From assembly GCF_002887595.1 (NCBI RefSeq), contig NZ_PEBU01000002.1, forward strand, positions 620,001 to 684,000: DNA of 64,000 bases, in the 5' to 3' direction. A model generated the notes under the pieces. That model worked only from the letters and a program-made list of their open reading frames with translations. It did not search any database and was not told the origin of the DNA. Positions 33,658-42,118 of the stretch are shown here, one piece after another. Source of the stretch: Bowmanella denitrificans. GTDB taxonomy: Bacteria; Pseudomonadota; Gammaproteobacteria; Enterobacterales; Alteromonadaceae. The first letter of the stretch is position 1; the number at the start of each line of letters is the position of its first letter. A program made the translations under genes and the position numbers.

Positions 33658-36501
33658 ATGCATCAAGTGAGAGATAACCATAACGCCGCCCCTTTTCGCT
33701 ATTCGTTGCTGGCTTTGTCGGTGCTGGGTCTGGTTCCGGCTGTGCAGGCTCAGGCACAACAGACCAGCGAACAGAATATGGAAATGGAGGTGATTGATAT
33801 CACCGGTAGCCGCATTCGCCGCACCGATATTGAAACGCACACCCCGGTGGTCAGCTTCAGTGCCGATGACATTGTAAAAACCGGCACGATCAATATTGGT
33901 GAACTGCTCAATGAGCTTCCCAGCATGGTACCGGCCGGTGGCACCGAAACCAGCAACGCCAATGGCTATGCCGGGTTAAGCCGCCAGGATCTGCGTGGTC
34001 TGGGTTCCACTCGCACTCTGGTGCTGGTCAACGGTCGTCGTCATGTGCCCTCCGTACCTGGCACCAGTGAAGTAGATGTGTCGTCGATTCCCACCGCATT
34101 AATTGAACGCATTGACGTACTCACAGGCGGCGCGTCTTCGATTTACGGTGCCGACGCGGTGTCCGGGGTAGTGAATATTATTCTGAAAAAGAATTTTACC
34201 GGCACCGAAATAAGCGCCTCCTATAACAGTACCGGCGAGTTTGACGGAAAACGCTGGTACGCCACTATGACTCACGGCCAACCCTTTGCCGATGGCAACG
34301 GCCATATTAACTACCATTTAAGCTATCAAACCTCAGATGAAGTAGAAGCCCGTACCCGTGGCTATGTGGCCAATGATCTGACCTTTATCGACAACCCCAA
34401 TGCCGATGCGCCCGGGCAAGTTAAACGCATCACTGCCCATCGCTCTCCGCTGTACGCCAGCAGTCAGCGCCTGTTTTTACTGGATGGCCGCCCATTTGGG
34501 GTCAATCCGGACGGCAGCTTAAAGCCGATGCTGGCTGACGGACAGGAAGTGTATGGCACCAGCACCACCCAACTTGCCGCCCTGACGGTGGACAGCAGTA
34601 ATGACAATTTTTATACCCGTTATCAGTGGGGGCGCCTGGCGGTGCCGGAAGATAAACTCAATGCCAACTTGAATCTGAATCGCGAAATTGCCGATGGCGT
34701 GGACTTCAGCGCAGAGCTGAAATACGTTAAAACCAAATCAGAGAGCCGCACCGAGCCCCTGGCCGAATACGGCGTGACGCCCTTGCCTGCAGACTACGCA
34801 TTTTATACCGATGCACAGCGCCAGGAGGTTACGCGTACCGGTCAGGGCCTGCTATTTGGCGGCTATTTCCCGGAAATGGGACGTCAGGGTAGCGACTATG
34901 ATTATGGCCTGTATCAGGCGGTGTTGGCCCTGGAGGGGCTGACCGACGATAACTATCGCTGGCAGCTTAGTGCTCAGCATGGCCAGACTAAAGTGAAAAC
35001 CACCAGCATCAATGATTATTCCCAGGAAAACTGGGAAAAGGCGGTGTGGGGTGGTTATCAGGACCCTGAGACATCCGAGTGGCGTACTTGTGATGCCAAC
35101 TGCGTGCCGGTCAATGTGTTTCAACCCCTCAGCCAGGATGCAATTGATTATCTGAAAATTGCCCCGCACCAAAGCAGTGCCAAACTCACCCAATCGGTAT
35201 TCGCCGCCAGTCTGGATGGCGAACTGTTTGAATTACCTGCAGGTTTTATGGGGTTTGCCATTGGTGCTGAGCATCGACGCGAGAAAAGTGACAGTACCCC
35301 TTCCGATGTACAACTGGCCGGATTGGGCGCCTTTAACTTTAAAGCCAAACCACTTAGCGGCGATTACCATGTCAGCGAAGCCTTTGCCGAGTTGCGGGCT
35401 CCCTTGCTTAGCGACGTGCTGCTGGCCAAATCGCTGGAATTAAATGGAGCCTGGCGTACGGCCCGTTACAGCACGGCTGGCACTAACCATAGTTGGACGG
35501 TGGGTCTGGACTGGATGCCTACCGACGAGCTTAAGATTCGTGCCTCGCGAGCCAAGGCCGCCCGGGCACCCAATATCAATGAGATCTACCAGAGCGAAAG
35601 CCAACGATGGAACTATGTGTATGAGGTGTGCTATTCGTCCTACCGTAAAAACGGCTCAGAGTACCGCGAAGCCAATTGTGATGCGCGTGGCCTGAATGAT
35701 CCAGCCAATTACTATAACAACGCGCTGATCATCACCTCTGGGAACGAGGAGCTGAAAGCCGAGCGCGCCTATACCTTTACCGGCGGTTTGGTGTATGCAC
35801 CGGAGTATATTGATAATCTGAGTCTGACCGTGGACTACTGGGATATCAATCTGGTGGATAAAATAGGCACCCTGGACTGGTCGCAGATTTATCCTAACTG
35901 TATGGACAGTGCCAGTCTGGATAATATTTTCTGCGACTTAATTGAATATCAGGACGGTTACACTCAGCTTAATGTGTCGTACCTGAACCTGGCCATGCAT
36001 GAAACCCGCGGCGTTGATTACGCACTGGACTACCGCTTCAGCCTGCCGGACAGCGGTGTCAATCTGTCGCTGCGCAGTAACTGGAGCCGCATGTTACAGC
36101 GTGATTTGCAGTCAGATCCCAATGCCGAGATAGAGCAAACCCTGGGGGAAATGGCCTTCCCTAAATGGCGGGGCCGTACCACATTTACCGCCCAAGCAGA
36201 GGACGTTACGCTGACCCTGACCGGCCACTACATTGGCTCACAGGTGCCTGACTTGTCACGCGATCCGGCTGATTACTCGGTGTATGCCACCGGACGGCTT
36301 TGGTATCTGGACTTCGGTTTGAACTACCAGTTCAACAACCAGACCAGTGTAAACCTGTACGTGTCGAACCTCAGTGGCCGCGAAACCCCGCAGATCCCCG
36401 GCGCCAATACCGGTGGTGCGAGCTGGGAAATGGGCTACACTGCTGGCTTGTACAGTACACTTGGCCGCTATTACAGCCTGAGTGTCAATCACAGATTCTG
36501 A
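33658..36501 (+). CDS. TonB-dependent outer-membrane receptor
   Basis: 947-aa receptor: cleavable signal (LLALSVLGLVPAVQAQAQQ), TonB-box-like EVIDITGSRIRR, a plug domain with LRGLGSTRTLVLVNGRRHVPS and IDVLTGGASSIYGADAVSGVVNIILKK, and a beta-barrel ending in aromatic RYYSLSVNHRF. The start at 33658 has AGGA upstream and leads straight into the signal. The downstream kinase, response regulator and zinc-peptidase lipoprotein, plus an upstream M64 peptidase, suggest peptide import. Substrate is not proven. Confidence 0.93.
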   Translation: MHQVRDNHNAAPFRYSLLALSVLGLVPAVQAQAQQTSEQNMEMEVIDITGSRIRRTDIETHTPVVSFSADDIVKTGTINIGELLNELPSMVPAGGTETSNANGYAGLSRQDLRGLGSTRTLVLVNGRRHVPSVPGTSEVDVSSIPTALIERIDVLTGGASSIYGADAVSGVVNIILKKNFTGTEISASYNSTGEFDGKRWYATMTHGQPFADGNGHINYHLSYQTSDEVEARTRGYVANDLTFIDNPNADAPGQVKRITAHRSPLYASSQRLFLLDGRPFGVNPDGSLKPMLADGQEVYGTSTTQLAALTVDSSNDNFYTRYQWGRLAVPEDKLNANLNLNREIADGVDFSAELKYVKTKSESRTEPLAEYGVTPLPADYAFYTDAQRQEVTRTGQGLLFGGYFPEMGRQGSDYDYGLYQAVLALEGLTDDNYRWQLSAQHGQTKVKTTSINDYSQENWEKAVWGGYQDPETSEWRTCDANCVPVNVFQPLSQDAIDYLKIAPHQSSAKLTQSVFAASLDGELFELPAGFMGFAIGAEHRREKSDSTPSDVQLAGLGAFNFKAKPLSGDYHVSEAFAELRAPLLSDVLLAKSLELNGAWRTARYSTAGTNHSWTVGLDWMPTDELKIRASRAKAARAPNINEIYQSESQRWNYVYEVCYSSYRKNGSEYREANCDARGLNDPANYYNNALIITSGNEELKAERAYTFTGGLVYAPEYIDNLSLTVDYWDINLVDKIGTLDWSQIYPNCMDSASLDNIFCDLIEYQDGYTQLNVSYLNLAMHETRGVDYALDYRFSLPDSGVNLSLRSNWSRMLQRDLQSDPNAEIEQTLGEMAFPKWRGRTTFTAQAEDVTLTLTGHYIGSQVPDLSRDPADYSVYATGRLWYLDFGLNYQFNNQTSVNLYVSNLSGRETPQIPGANTGGASWEMGYTAGLYSTLGRYYSLSVNHRF

Positions 36502-36511
36502 TAAGTAAGAT

Positions 36512-36529
36512 GCCCGCCAGTTGGCGGGC
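36512..36529 (+). terminator. Hairpin between the TonB receptor and the LytS-type kinase gene
   Basis: GCCCGCC-AGTT-GGCGGGC, a perfect 7-bp GC stem, ten bases after the receptor stop and 15 before the kinase start. No T-run follows, so it is more likely an attenuator or 3'-end stabiliser, letting receptor transcript exceed regulator transcript. Confidence 0.6.
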
Positions 36530-36543
36530 TAACTGGATAGTCA

Positions 36544-37620
36544 ATGACGTACCTGACTTTTCTGCGCGGCAAACTGCTGGCGCTGTATAACACCATTAGC
36601 TGGCGCGATCTGGTGGTGGTGTTTTTGCTCAATACCATGGGGGCGCTGCTTAACGCCCTGCACTACCTGATTGCCGATGGGGCCGGTTTTTCGGCGTTTT
36701 ACGCCAGTATCAGTGAATACATTAAGGTGTATAACCTGTTGGGCTTTGCCCTGATGTTTTCATACCTGCTGCTGTCTCCTGGCCCTGATGCCCGGCTTGG
36801 ATTCTTCCGGGTTTTGTCTATTGGCGGGTTGGCCTTTGCCATCAGCCTGCCGGTCAGCTTTTTGATGTTTGGCTGGCAGGGCAAAACCGTTCATCCGATA
36901 TTAGCGGCTTCCACCTATTTGCTGGGTAATCTGCTGCTGGCGGCCTGGGCGATTTTTGTGATTATTTATATCAAAAGGCGGGAATCGCAGATTCAGTTTC
37001 AGAATCTGCGCAACCAAATTGCACAAACCGCCCAGCAGCGCGACAAAGCCGAGATGGAGCTGCATTTGCTGCAGGCCCAGTTGGAGCCACACTTTTTCTT
37101 TAATACCCTGGCCAACCTGCACAACCTGATCGATATCGACGGCGAGCGCGCCAAACACCTGCTGGAAGAGCTGACCCGGTATCTGCGCTCAACCATTCCG
37201 CAGTTTCGCCAGCGCTTTATCAAGCTCAGCGAAGAACTGGAGATAGTGCGCCGCTATCTGAATATTCAGAAGATCCGTTTTGGCGACAAACTGAATTTTA
37301 GGATTGAAAGCGACGACAGTGTGGCCGCCTGCCCGGTGTTGCCCATGTCGGTACTGTCTCTGGTGGAAAATGCCATAAAGCATGGCATCGAAAAGACCCG
37401 GCGCGGTGGCACGATTCAGATCCTGGCCAGGCAGCAAGGCGAGCAACTGCTGTTAACCGTGAGTGACGATGCCAACCTGCTACAACAGCAATCTGAAGGA
37501 ACCGGCCTGAGTAACCTGATTGCCCGCCTGGATACCGCCTATGAAGGCCGGGCCAGATTCAGTATTGCCTGCCAGTCACCGCTGACACTGGCCACATTGG
37601 AGTTGCCCCTGCATGGTTAA
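36544..37620 (+). CDS. LytS/YehU-type sensor histidine kinase
   Basis: 358-aa membrane kinase: four to five hydrophobic segments in residues ~20-145, a coiled linker, then a His_kinase domain with LEPHFFFNTLANLHNLI (phospho-acceptor H) and a GHKL-type ATPase with LVENAIKHGIEKTRRGG. It would phosphorylate the LytTR regulator encoded next, whose start overlaps by eight bases. The stimulus may be related to the adjacent receptor's substrate. Confidence 0.9.
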   Translation: MTYLTFLRGKLLALYNTISWRDLVVVFLLNTMGALLNALHYLIADGAGFSAFYASISEYIKVYNLLGFALMFSYLLLSPGPDARLGFFRVLSIGGLAFAISLPVSFLMFGWQGKTVHPILAASTYLLGNLLLAAWAIFVIIYIKRRESQIQFQNLRNQIAQTAQQRDKAEMELHLLQAQLEPHFFFNTLANLHNLIDIDGERAKHLLEELTRYLRSTIPQFRQRFIKLSEELEIVRRYLNIQKIRFGDKLNFRIESDDSVAACPVLPMSVLSLVENAIKHGIEKTRRGGTIQILARQQGEQLLLTVSDDANLLQQQSEGTGLSNLIARLDTAYEGRARFSIACQSPLTLATLELPLHG

Positions 37621-38359
37621 TCTGATTATTGCCGACGACGAGCCCATTTTACTCGACAGCCTGGCCGCCAAGCTGACCAAATTCTGGCCCACTGCCAACA
37701 TTGTGGCTAAGTGTCAGTCGGGTGAAGACGCCCTGGATGCCATTTTGGCCAATGACGTACAGGTTGCCTTTCTGGATATTCAGATGGGCGATCTGACCGG
37801 TATTGATGTGGCCCTTAAGGCCAGTGGGCAATGCCATTTTGTGTTTGTCACGGCCTATGACCAATATGCCGTATCAGCCTTTGAAACCGACGCCATTGAT
37901 TATCTGTTAAAACCCTATTCCGATGAACGGTTGCAGGACAGCATCTTGCGGGTCAAAGCCAGGCTGAGCAGTCAGCCGCTGGATATCAGTCAGGCGCTGT
38001 TGAGTTTGCAGGGCGACAGCCGCCAGTATCTGAAGCGCATCAAGGTTCAGATAGGCACCCGAATCTGGTTAGTAGCGGTGCAGGATGTGCTGTATTTTCA
38101 GGCCAGCGGCCGCTATGTCAAAGTGGTGACCAAGGCCCGGGAAGCACTGGTGCGGATGCCGCTGAAGTCCTTGCTGATGCAGCTTGATCCGGACTGCTTC
38201 TGGCAAATTCATCGCAGTATCGTCATCAATCTCAATCACCTTGATCATGTCAGTGCCAGTGAGCCGGAGCAATTACAGGTGTTTATGCAGGGCGTCAGTG
38301 AGCCCCTGCCGGTGAGTCGCAGCTCACAACATCTGTTTCGCAGTATGCCGTCGGAGTAA
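37613..38359 (+). CDS. LytTR-family response regulator
   Basis: 248-aa response regulator: a receiver domain (~1-115) with the acidic pair in IIADDEP, phospho-acceptor Asp in VAFLDIQMGDLTG, and the lysine in YLLKPYS; then a LytTR DNA-binding domain (~140-245) with DVLYFQASGRYVKVV and CFWQIHRSIVINLNHLDH. Overlap with the kinase gene indicates one two-component operon. Likely targets include the TonB receptor operon. Confidence 0.92.
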   Translation: MVNLIIADDEPILLDSLAAKLTKFWPTANIVAKCQSGEDALDAILANDVQVAFLDIQMGDLTGIDVALKASGQCHFVFVTAYDQYAVSAFETDAIDYLLKPYSDERLQDSILRVKARLSSQPLDISQALLSLQGDSRQYLKRIKVQIGTRIWLVAVQDVLYFQASGRYVKVVTKAREALVRMPLKSLLMQLDPDCFWQIHRSIVINLNHLDHVSASEPEQLQVFMQGVSEPLPVSRSSQHLFRSMPSE

Positions 38360-38361
38360 GC

Positions 38362-39201
38362 ATGTTTAAACGTCTGTTACCTTTAGTCTTGATGCTGTTG
38401 GCAGGTTGTGCAGCCAAACCCGAATTTCAGCGCCCCAGTTTGCTGCAAACCCAGCACCAGCGCACTGGGGTGTTCTTCACCACTGAAACCCGGCCATTAA
38501 CCGTATCACCCTGGGATATCCGCTATCAGAATATCGGCTTTGAACAGGACCCTAAATTGCTCAATTACCTGGCCCTGTTTGAGCAGGAAATTGCTAAGCT
38601 GCCACCCGCCGTGCTGCATTTGTCGGGCCTGGATAAAGTGGCCTTTGTACGGGCCTTGTCGGTAGGGCCCCAGCCCCGCGCAGCGGTGCCGGATTATATT
38701 CATGAAGTGCTGTATTACGATGTGGATGCCCCAGGTGATGCTTACCTGCGCCATGTGGTGCATCACGAGTTTTATCATATGCTGGAGCAGCAGTTATATG
38801 GCAGCGCCTATTATAAAGATCCGCTTTGGCACAGCATGAATCCTGAAGGTTTTGTATACGGTAATGGCGGGGCCTACGCCAGGGACAGCAGCGTGTCTGT
38901 GTTCAGTCACCCTCACCCAGGTTTTGTCAATGGTTATGCCATGAGTGGCCTGGAAGAGGATAAGGCCGAGATCTGGGCGATTATCTGGGCGCAGCAAAGC
39001 TGGCAGGCCGTCGAGGCTCTGGTGGAAATCGACAGCATACTGCAGGCAAAAATTCGGCTGCTTACCGCCCAGGTGCAATGTCAGGCACCAGAGATGGCAA
39101 ATGCCTGGCCTGACTATATTCAGCGGTATCTCACTGCGCTACCGGCCTGTGAATTTGTTAACACCATTCGCGCCGCTCCAGCCGCAGTTGAGGGTTCTTA
39201 A
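38362..39201 (+). CDS. Lipoprotein with zinc-peptidase motif
   Basis: 279-aa predicted lipoprotein (lipobox LAGC, Cys16). The motif HHEFYH (H135, E136, H139) fits a gluzincin-type zinc peptidase, with a possible third ligand in LEEDKAEIWAI downstream. The family is not one I can name. It starts two bases after the response regulator stop and is therefore the last gene of the operon. A role in handling peptides for the receptor is a guess. Confidence 0.65.
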   Translation: MFKRLLPLVLMLLAGCAAKPEFQRPSLLQTQHQRTGVFFTTETRPLTVSPWDIRYQNIGFEQDPKLLNYLALFEQEIAKLPPAVLHLSGLDKVAFVRALSVGPQPRAAVPDYIHEVLYYDVDAPGDAYLRHVVHHEFYHMLEQQLYGSAYYKDPLWHSMNPEGFVYGNGGAYARDSSVSVFSHPHPGFVNGYAMSGLEEDKAEIWAIIWAQQSWQAVEALVEIDSILQAKIRLLTAQVQCQAPEMANAWPDYIQRYLTALPACEFVNTIRAAPAAVEGS

Positions 39202-39291
39202 CCTGCCGCTGGTAGCCAAGCAACTGGTTAACAGGATGTAAATACCGCAATCTGGCCATCACCATTCCCGGTCAGATAGAAGTGAAAAGCG

Positions 39292-39453
39292 ATGATAAGC
39301 AGGCAACAACAAGAACCTCAGCAAGCACCACCGTCTCCCGAGCAAGGCTATCGATTTACCCTGGCCCAACTGGCAGTATTGCGGGCACCTGAACAGGAAA
39401 CCGACGCGGGGGAAGAGCAGGACTGCGTTGGTTTTGTGCGTGGTGAGAATTAA
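39292..39453 (+). CDS. Possible 53-aa ORF
   Basis: Frame MISRQQQEPQQAPPSPEQG... ending FVRGEN and stop at 39451-39453. Composition (Gln/Glu/Pro-rich, acidic tail) is protein-like, but there is no clear ribosome-binding site and no recognised family. Another open frame in the preceding 60 bases (CKYRNLAITIPGQIEVK) also looks protein-like, so this stretch may be a decayed gene instead. Confidence 0.25.
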   Translation: MISRQQQEPQQAPPSPEQGYRFTLAQLAVLRAPEQETDAGEEQDCVGFVRGEN

Positions 39454-39474
39454 GGTGCAGCAGTATCTCGGCAA

Positions 39475-39499
39475 TGATGATTATGTAACATAATCATCA
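39475..39499. promoter_or_regulatory. 25-base palindrome TGATGATTATGT-A-ACATAATCATCA
   Basis: A perfect 12-bp inverted repeat around a central A, overlapping the stop codon of the GRPGAGRP gene. It contains two facing copies of GATTATGT/ACATAATC, the motif also found before that gene. As a terminator it lacks a T-run and is AT-rich, so an operator is the better reading. Confidence 0.6.
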
Positions 39500-39826
39500 G
39501 TTTTCATCGCTTTGGGCCTCAGTATTGAATGTCAGCATAACCTGGCGATTATCCAGATCCTGTATCTGCACGCTTGATTGCAGTTGCTGGTAATCGCGTT
39601 GCTGATCCAGGTGAGCAATCAGGCTTTCAATTGCCCCGGCATATTGTTGCGGTATCCGCTTCACCAGGGTCTTGCCCCGTTTAGCTGGCCGCCCTGCCCC
39701 TGGTCGGCTGCCTCCTCTGGCGGCCTTTTGTTCCAACCAGTCTAACTGCACTTCTTTGCGAATAACCCGGCGCATATCAGTTGATTCCGTTACATAATCT
39801 ATTTTTAGTTTGTCTATATTAGCCAA
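39497..39826 (-). CDS. Small basic GRPGAGRP protein, possibly DNA-binding
   Basis: 109 aa if the TTG at 39826 is used, 92 aa if the ATG at 39775 (MRRVIRKEV). The centre has RGGSRPGAGRPAKRGKTLVKRIP, an AT-hook-like basic segment common in small DNA-binding and phage/plasmid proteins; the C-terminal half is Gln- and Asp-rich. The short form is attractive because a GTTACATAATC motif at 39789 would then lie upstream of the coding region. Neither start has a good ribosome-binding site. Autoregulation is inferred from the motif layout. Confidence 0.5.
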   Translation of the reverse strand: MANIDKLKIDYVTESTDMRRVIRKEVQLDWLEQKAARGGSRPGAGRPAKRGKTLVKRIPQQYAGAIESLIAHLDQQRDYQQLQSSVQIQDLDNRQVMLTFNTEAQSDEN

Positions 39827-39890
39827 TAATTATGTAACAAAATCAAGAGGAAGCCTGTCTGGGTCTAGCTGTTATTTTTGTTACAGAATC
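39789..39890. promoter_or_regulatory. Repeated GTTACAnAATC motifs upstream of the GRPGAGRP gene
   Basis: GTTACATAATC at 39789-39799, ATTATGTAAC at 39829-39838 overlapping GTAACAAAATC (39834-39844), and GTTACAGAATC at 39880-39890. Together with the palindrome at 39475 these share the core GTtACAnAATC, in both orientations, and flank a single small gene on both sides. Confidence 0.55.
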
Positions 39891-39900
39891 AAATGTGAGG

Positions 39901-42027
39901 TTACTTAGCGGTACTGCTTTGCCAGCGAAGCGGGCTGGCAAAGGAATGTTGTATGTGCAACTTATCCTGTGCAACCAGCTGTTGAATTTGCTCAGAATCA
40001 ATGCTGCTGAGGGATATTGAAGGGTCAGCAGTGATAGCATCCAGCCCGACCCAACCGTTCCGGCCAGAATGTTTGGCGGCGTATAAACACAGGTCCGCCA
40101 GCTTTATCAGTGTGGCCCATGGATTGTGCTCTGCAATGGCCAGGGGATAGCAAACATAACCGACCGAACAGGTTAACCACAATGGCTCAGTGCCTTGGGG
40201 AGAAAACGCGCTATGGCGAATACTTTCAACAAAGCGCTGTGCCAGTGATGTTGCATCTTCCCTGTGTATAAACCGGGCCACGGCAACAAATTCTTCCCCA
40301 CCCCAACGCACCAGATAATCAGAATGGCGAAATACCTGCTGCATGCGTTGTTTCAACATACGCAGCACGTCATCGCCGACATTGTGGCCGTATTTGTCAT
40401 TCAGGGCTTTAAAATTGTCCAGGTCGATAAGAAAGACCACCAGGTCAGCGCTCTCAGGTTTGCCGGTCTTGCCTCTTTGCCAGTCCTGATAAAGACGCTG
40501 ACTGTGGATCAGATCGCTTTCAATATGGCTTTCCAAAAAATGGCGGTTATGCAGGCCGGTGAGTTTGTCGGTCAGGCTGATGGTTTCCAACTGTTTATAG
40601 GCGGCCTGCAATTCCAGGTTTTTATCTTGCAGCTCTTCTGTTCTGCTTGCCACTTGCTGTTCCAAACGCCGGTTAAGACGTTTTTGATTGTGACGATGGT
40701 AAAGCATTAATAGCAGGGTAAAACCTGCGGCAAGTCCCAAGACCCAAAAGTTGCGATACAACCTGTGTTGTTCAACCATGGCTTGCTGCAGCGCCTGTTC
40801 TTTTTTCAACAGCTCTATCTGATTTTGCTGACGGGTAAAATCCGCCTGCGCTTGGATATTGGCAATGGTTGCCGCTCTTTGCGCATTGAATAGCTCATCA
40901 TCCAATTGTTTTTGATGCTGCAAAGCGGCCAGGGCTTCACGTACCGCGTCCTGTTTAACCAGCACCTGCACCCGCAGTTTTTCTAAAATGGCTTCATCGG
41001 CACGTTCATTATTCAATCTTGCCTGGATCACACCGGCTTCGATGTAACCCAGCGCAGCACCGTATTCTTCCTTCTTAATGGCCAGTTCCGCCGCCAGTTT
41101 ATAAGCGTCAACCAGCAGACTTTTATATTCCTGTTTCATTGCCCTGGCGATAACACCATCGAGTAATTGCTGTGCTTCATTGTAATGACCTTGGTCCATT
41201 GCCAATTTTGCTAAAGAAGTGCGCGCCCAATCCGCATCCCGCGGCGCGTGAATCTGTTCAAATAACGCCAGGGCCTGGTTAAGGTGTATGGCTGACTGCG
41301 CAAAATTGCCCAGTTCACTGTATAAGAAACCCAACTTGTTGTGGCTGTACGCAATGTTTTTCGGATCGCCGACAGCTTGGTCCATCTCCAGCGCTTGCAG
41401 GAAGTAGCTCAGGGCCTTTTGTCTATCGCCCATGGTACGGTTGAGGTCGCCCAGATTAAAAATAGCGCTGGCGATCCCCTCCTGATCGCCTGTCTGGTAA
41501 TGTAAATCCAGGGACTGTTGATGCGCCTGCAACGCTTGTTCGAATTGGCCCATCTTTTCCAGAATTGTACCAATGCTGTTGTAAACCGAGGCCATCGCCC
41601 TGGTGTCTTGCTGCGTTTGGTAGATTTGCATCGCCAGATAGACGTTATCCAGCGCCTGGCCGTAGTCACTTTGATAACGATAGGTCAGCCCAAGCTGGCG
41701 GTACGACTCTGCCAACAGGCTTTGCTGGTTGATGTCCAGAAACAGACTAATGGCCTGTTGAAGATAGGCTTTGGCATCGGGGTAACGATTTCGCTCCATG
41801 GCATTTCTGCCGAGGTTGAAATAAGCCCGGCCCTGTTCAAGCAGATCGCCGCGTTGATTGGCCAGGATCAGATATTGATTGGCAAGTTGATCGGCATTGT
41901 CCATCTGGCCTTGCTGCCTTGCACTTTCAACTTGCTCCCTCAGTAGAGTGAAATTGTCCTGCTGGGCCAGAACAGATGCCGAGAATGCGCATGACAGCAA
42001 CACCGCCAGGTTAAGAAAACGCCGCAA
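39901..42027 (-). CDS. TPR-containing diguanylate cyclase (GGDEF)
   Basis: 708-aa protein: signal peptide (MRRFLNLAVLLSCAFSASVLAQQ), about eight tetratricopeptide repeats in residues ~45-400, a coiled-coil, one transmembrane segment (FWVLGLAAGFTLLLMLYH), then a GGDEF domain with RWGGEEF (active-site loop) near residue 585. It should synthesise c-di-GMP in response to a periplasmic signal sensed by the repeats. No EAL domain. Stands alone between the GRPGAGRP gene and prpF. Confidence 0.93.
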   Translation of the reverse strand: MRRFLNLAVLLSCAFSASVLAQQDNFTLLREQVESARQQGQMDNADQLANQYLILANQRGDLLEQGRAYFNLGRNAMERNRYPDAKAYLQQAISLFLDINQQSLLAESYRQLGLTYRYQSDYGQALDNVYLAMQIYQTQQDTRAMASVYNSIGTILEKMGQFEQALQAHQQSLDLHYQTGDQEGIASAIFNLGDLNRTMGDRQKALSYFLQALEMDQAVGDPKNIAYSHNKLGFLYSELGNFAQSAIHLNQALALFEQIHAPRDADWARTSLAKLAMDQGHYNEAQQLLDGVIARAMKQEYKSLLVDAYKLAAELAIKKEEYGAALGYIEAGVIQARLNNERADEAILEKLRVQVLVKQDAVREALAALQHQKQLDDELFNAQRAATIANIQAQADFTRQQNQIELLKKEQALQQAMVEQHRLYRNFWVLGLAAGFTLLLMLYHRHNQKRLNRRLEQQVASRTEELQDKNLELQAAYKQLETISLTDKLTGLHNRHFLESHIESDLIHSQRLYQDWQRGKTGKPESADLVVFLIDLDNFKALNDKYGHNVGDDVLRMLKQRMQQVFRHSDYLVRWGGEEFVAVARFIHREDATSLAQRFVESIRHSAFSPQGTEPLWLTCSVGYVCYPLAIAEHNPWATLIKLADLCLYAAKHSGRNGWVGLDAITADPSISLSSIDSEQIQQLVAQDKLHIQHSFASPLRWQSSTAK

Positions 42028-42073
42028 AACAGCAATCCAAAAAGTCTAAATCGACCAAGAAGGTAACATTAAA

Positions 42074-42093
42074 GGCGATGGATAACCATCGCC
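42074..42093 (-). terminator. Terminator of the prp operon
   Basis: GGCGATGG-TTAT-CCATCGCC on the minus strand, 8-bp perfect stem, followed by TTTAAT, 25 bases after the prpF stop. Confidence 0.8.
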
Positions 42094-42118
42094 TCAAGGC
42101 GCTGTCAAACTATTCAGA

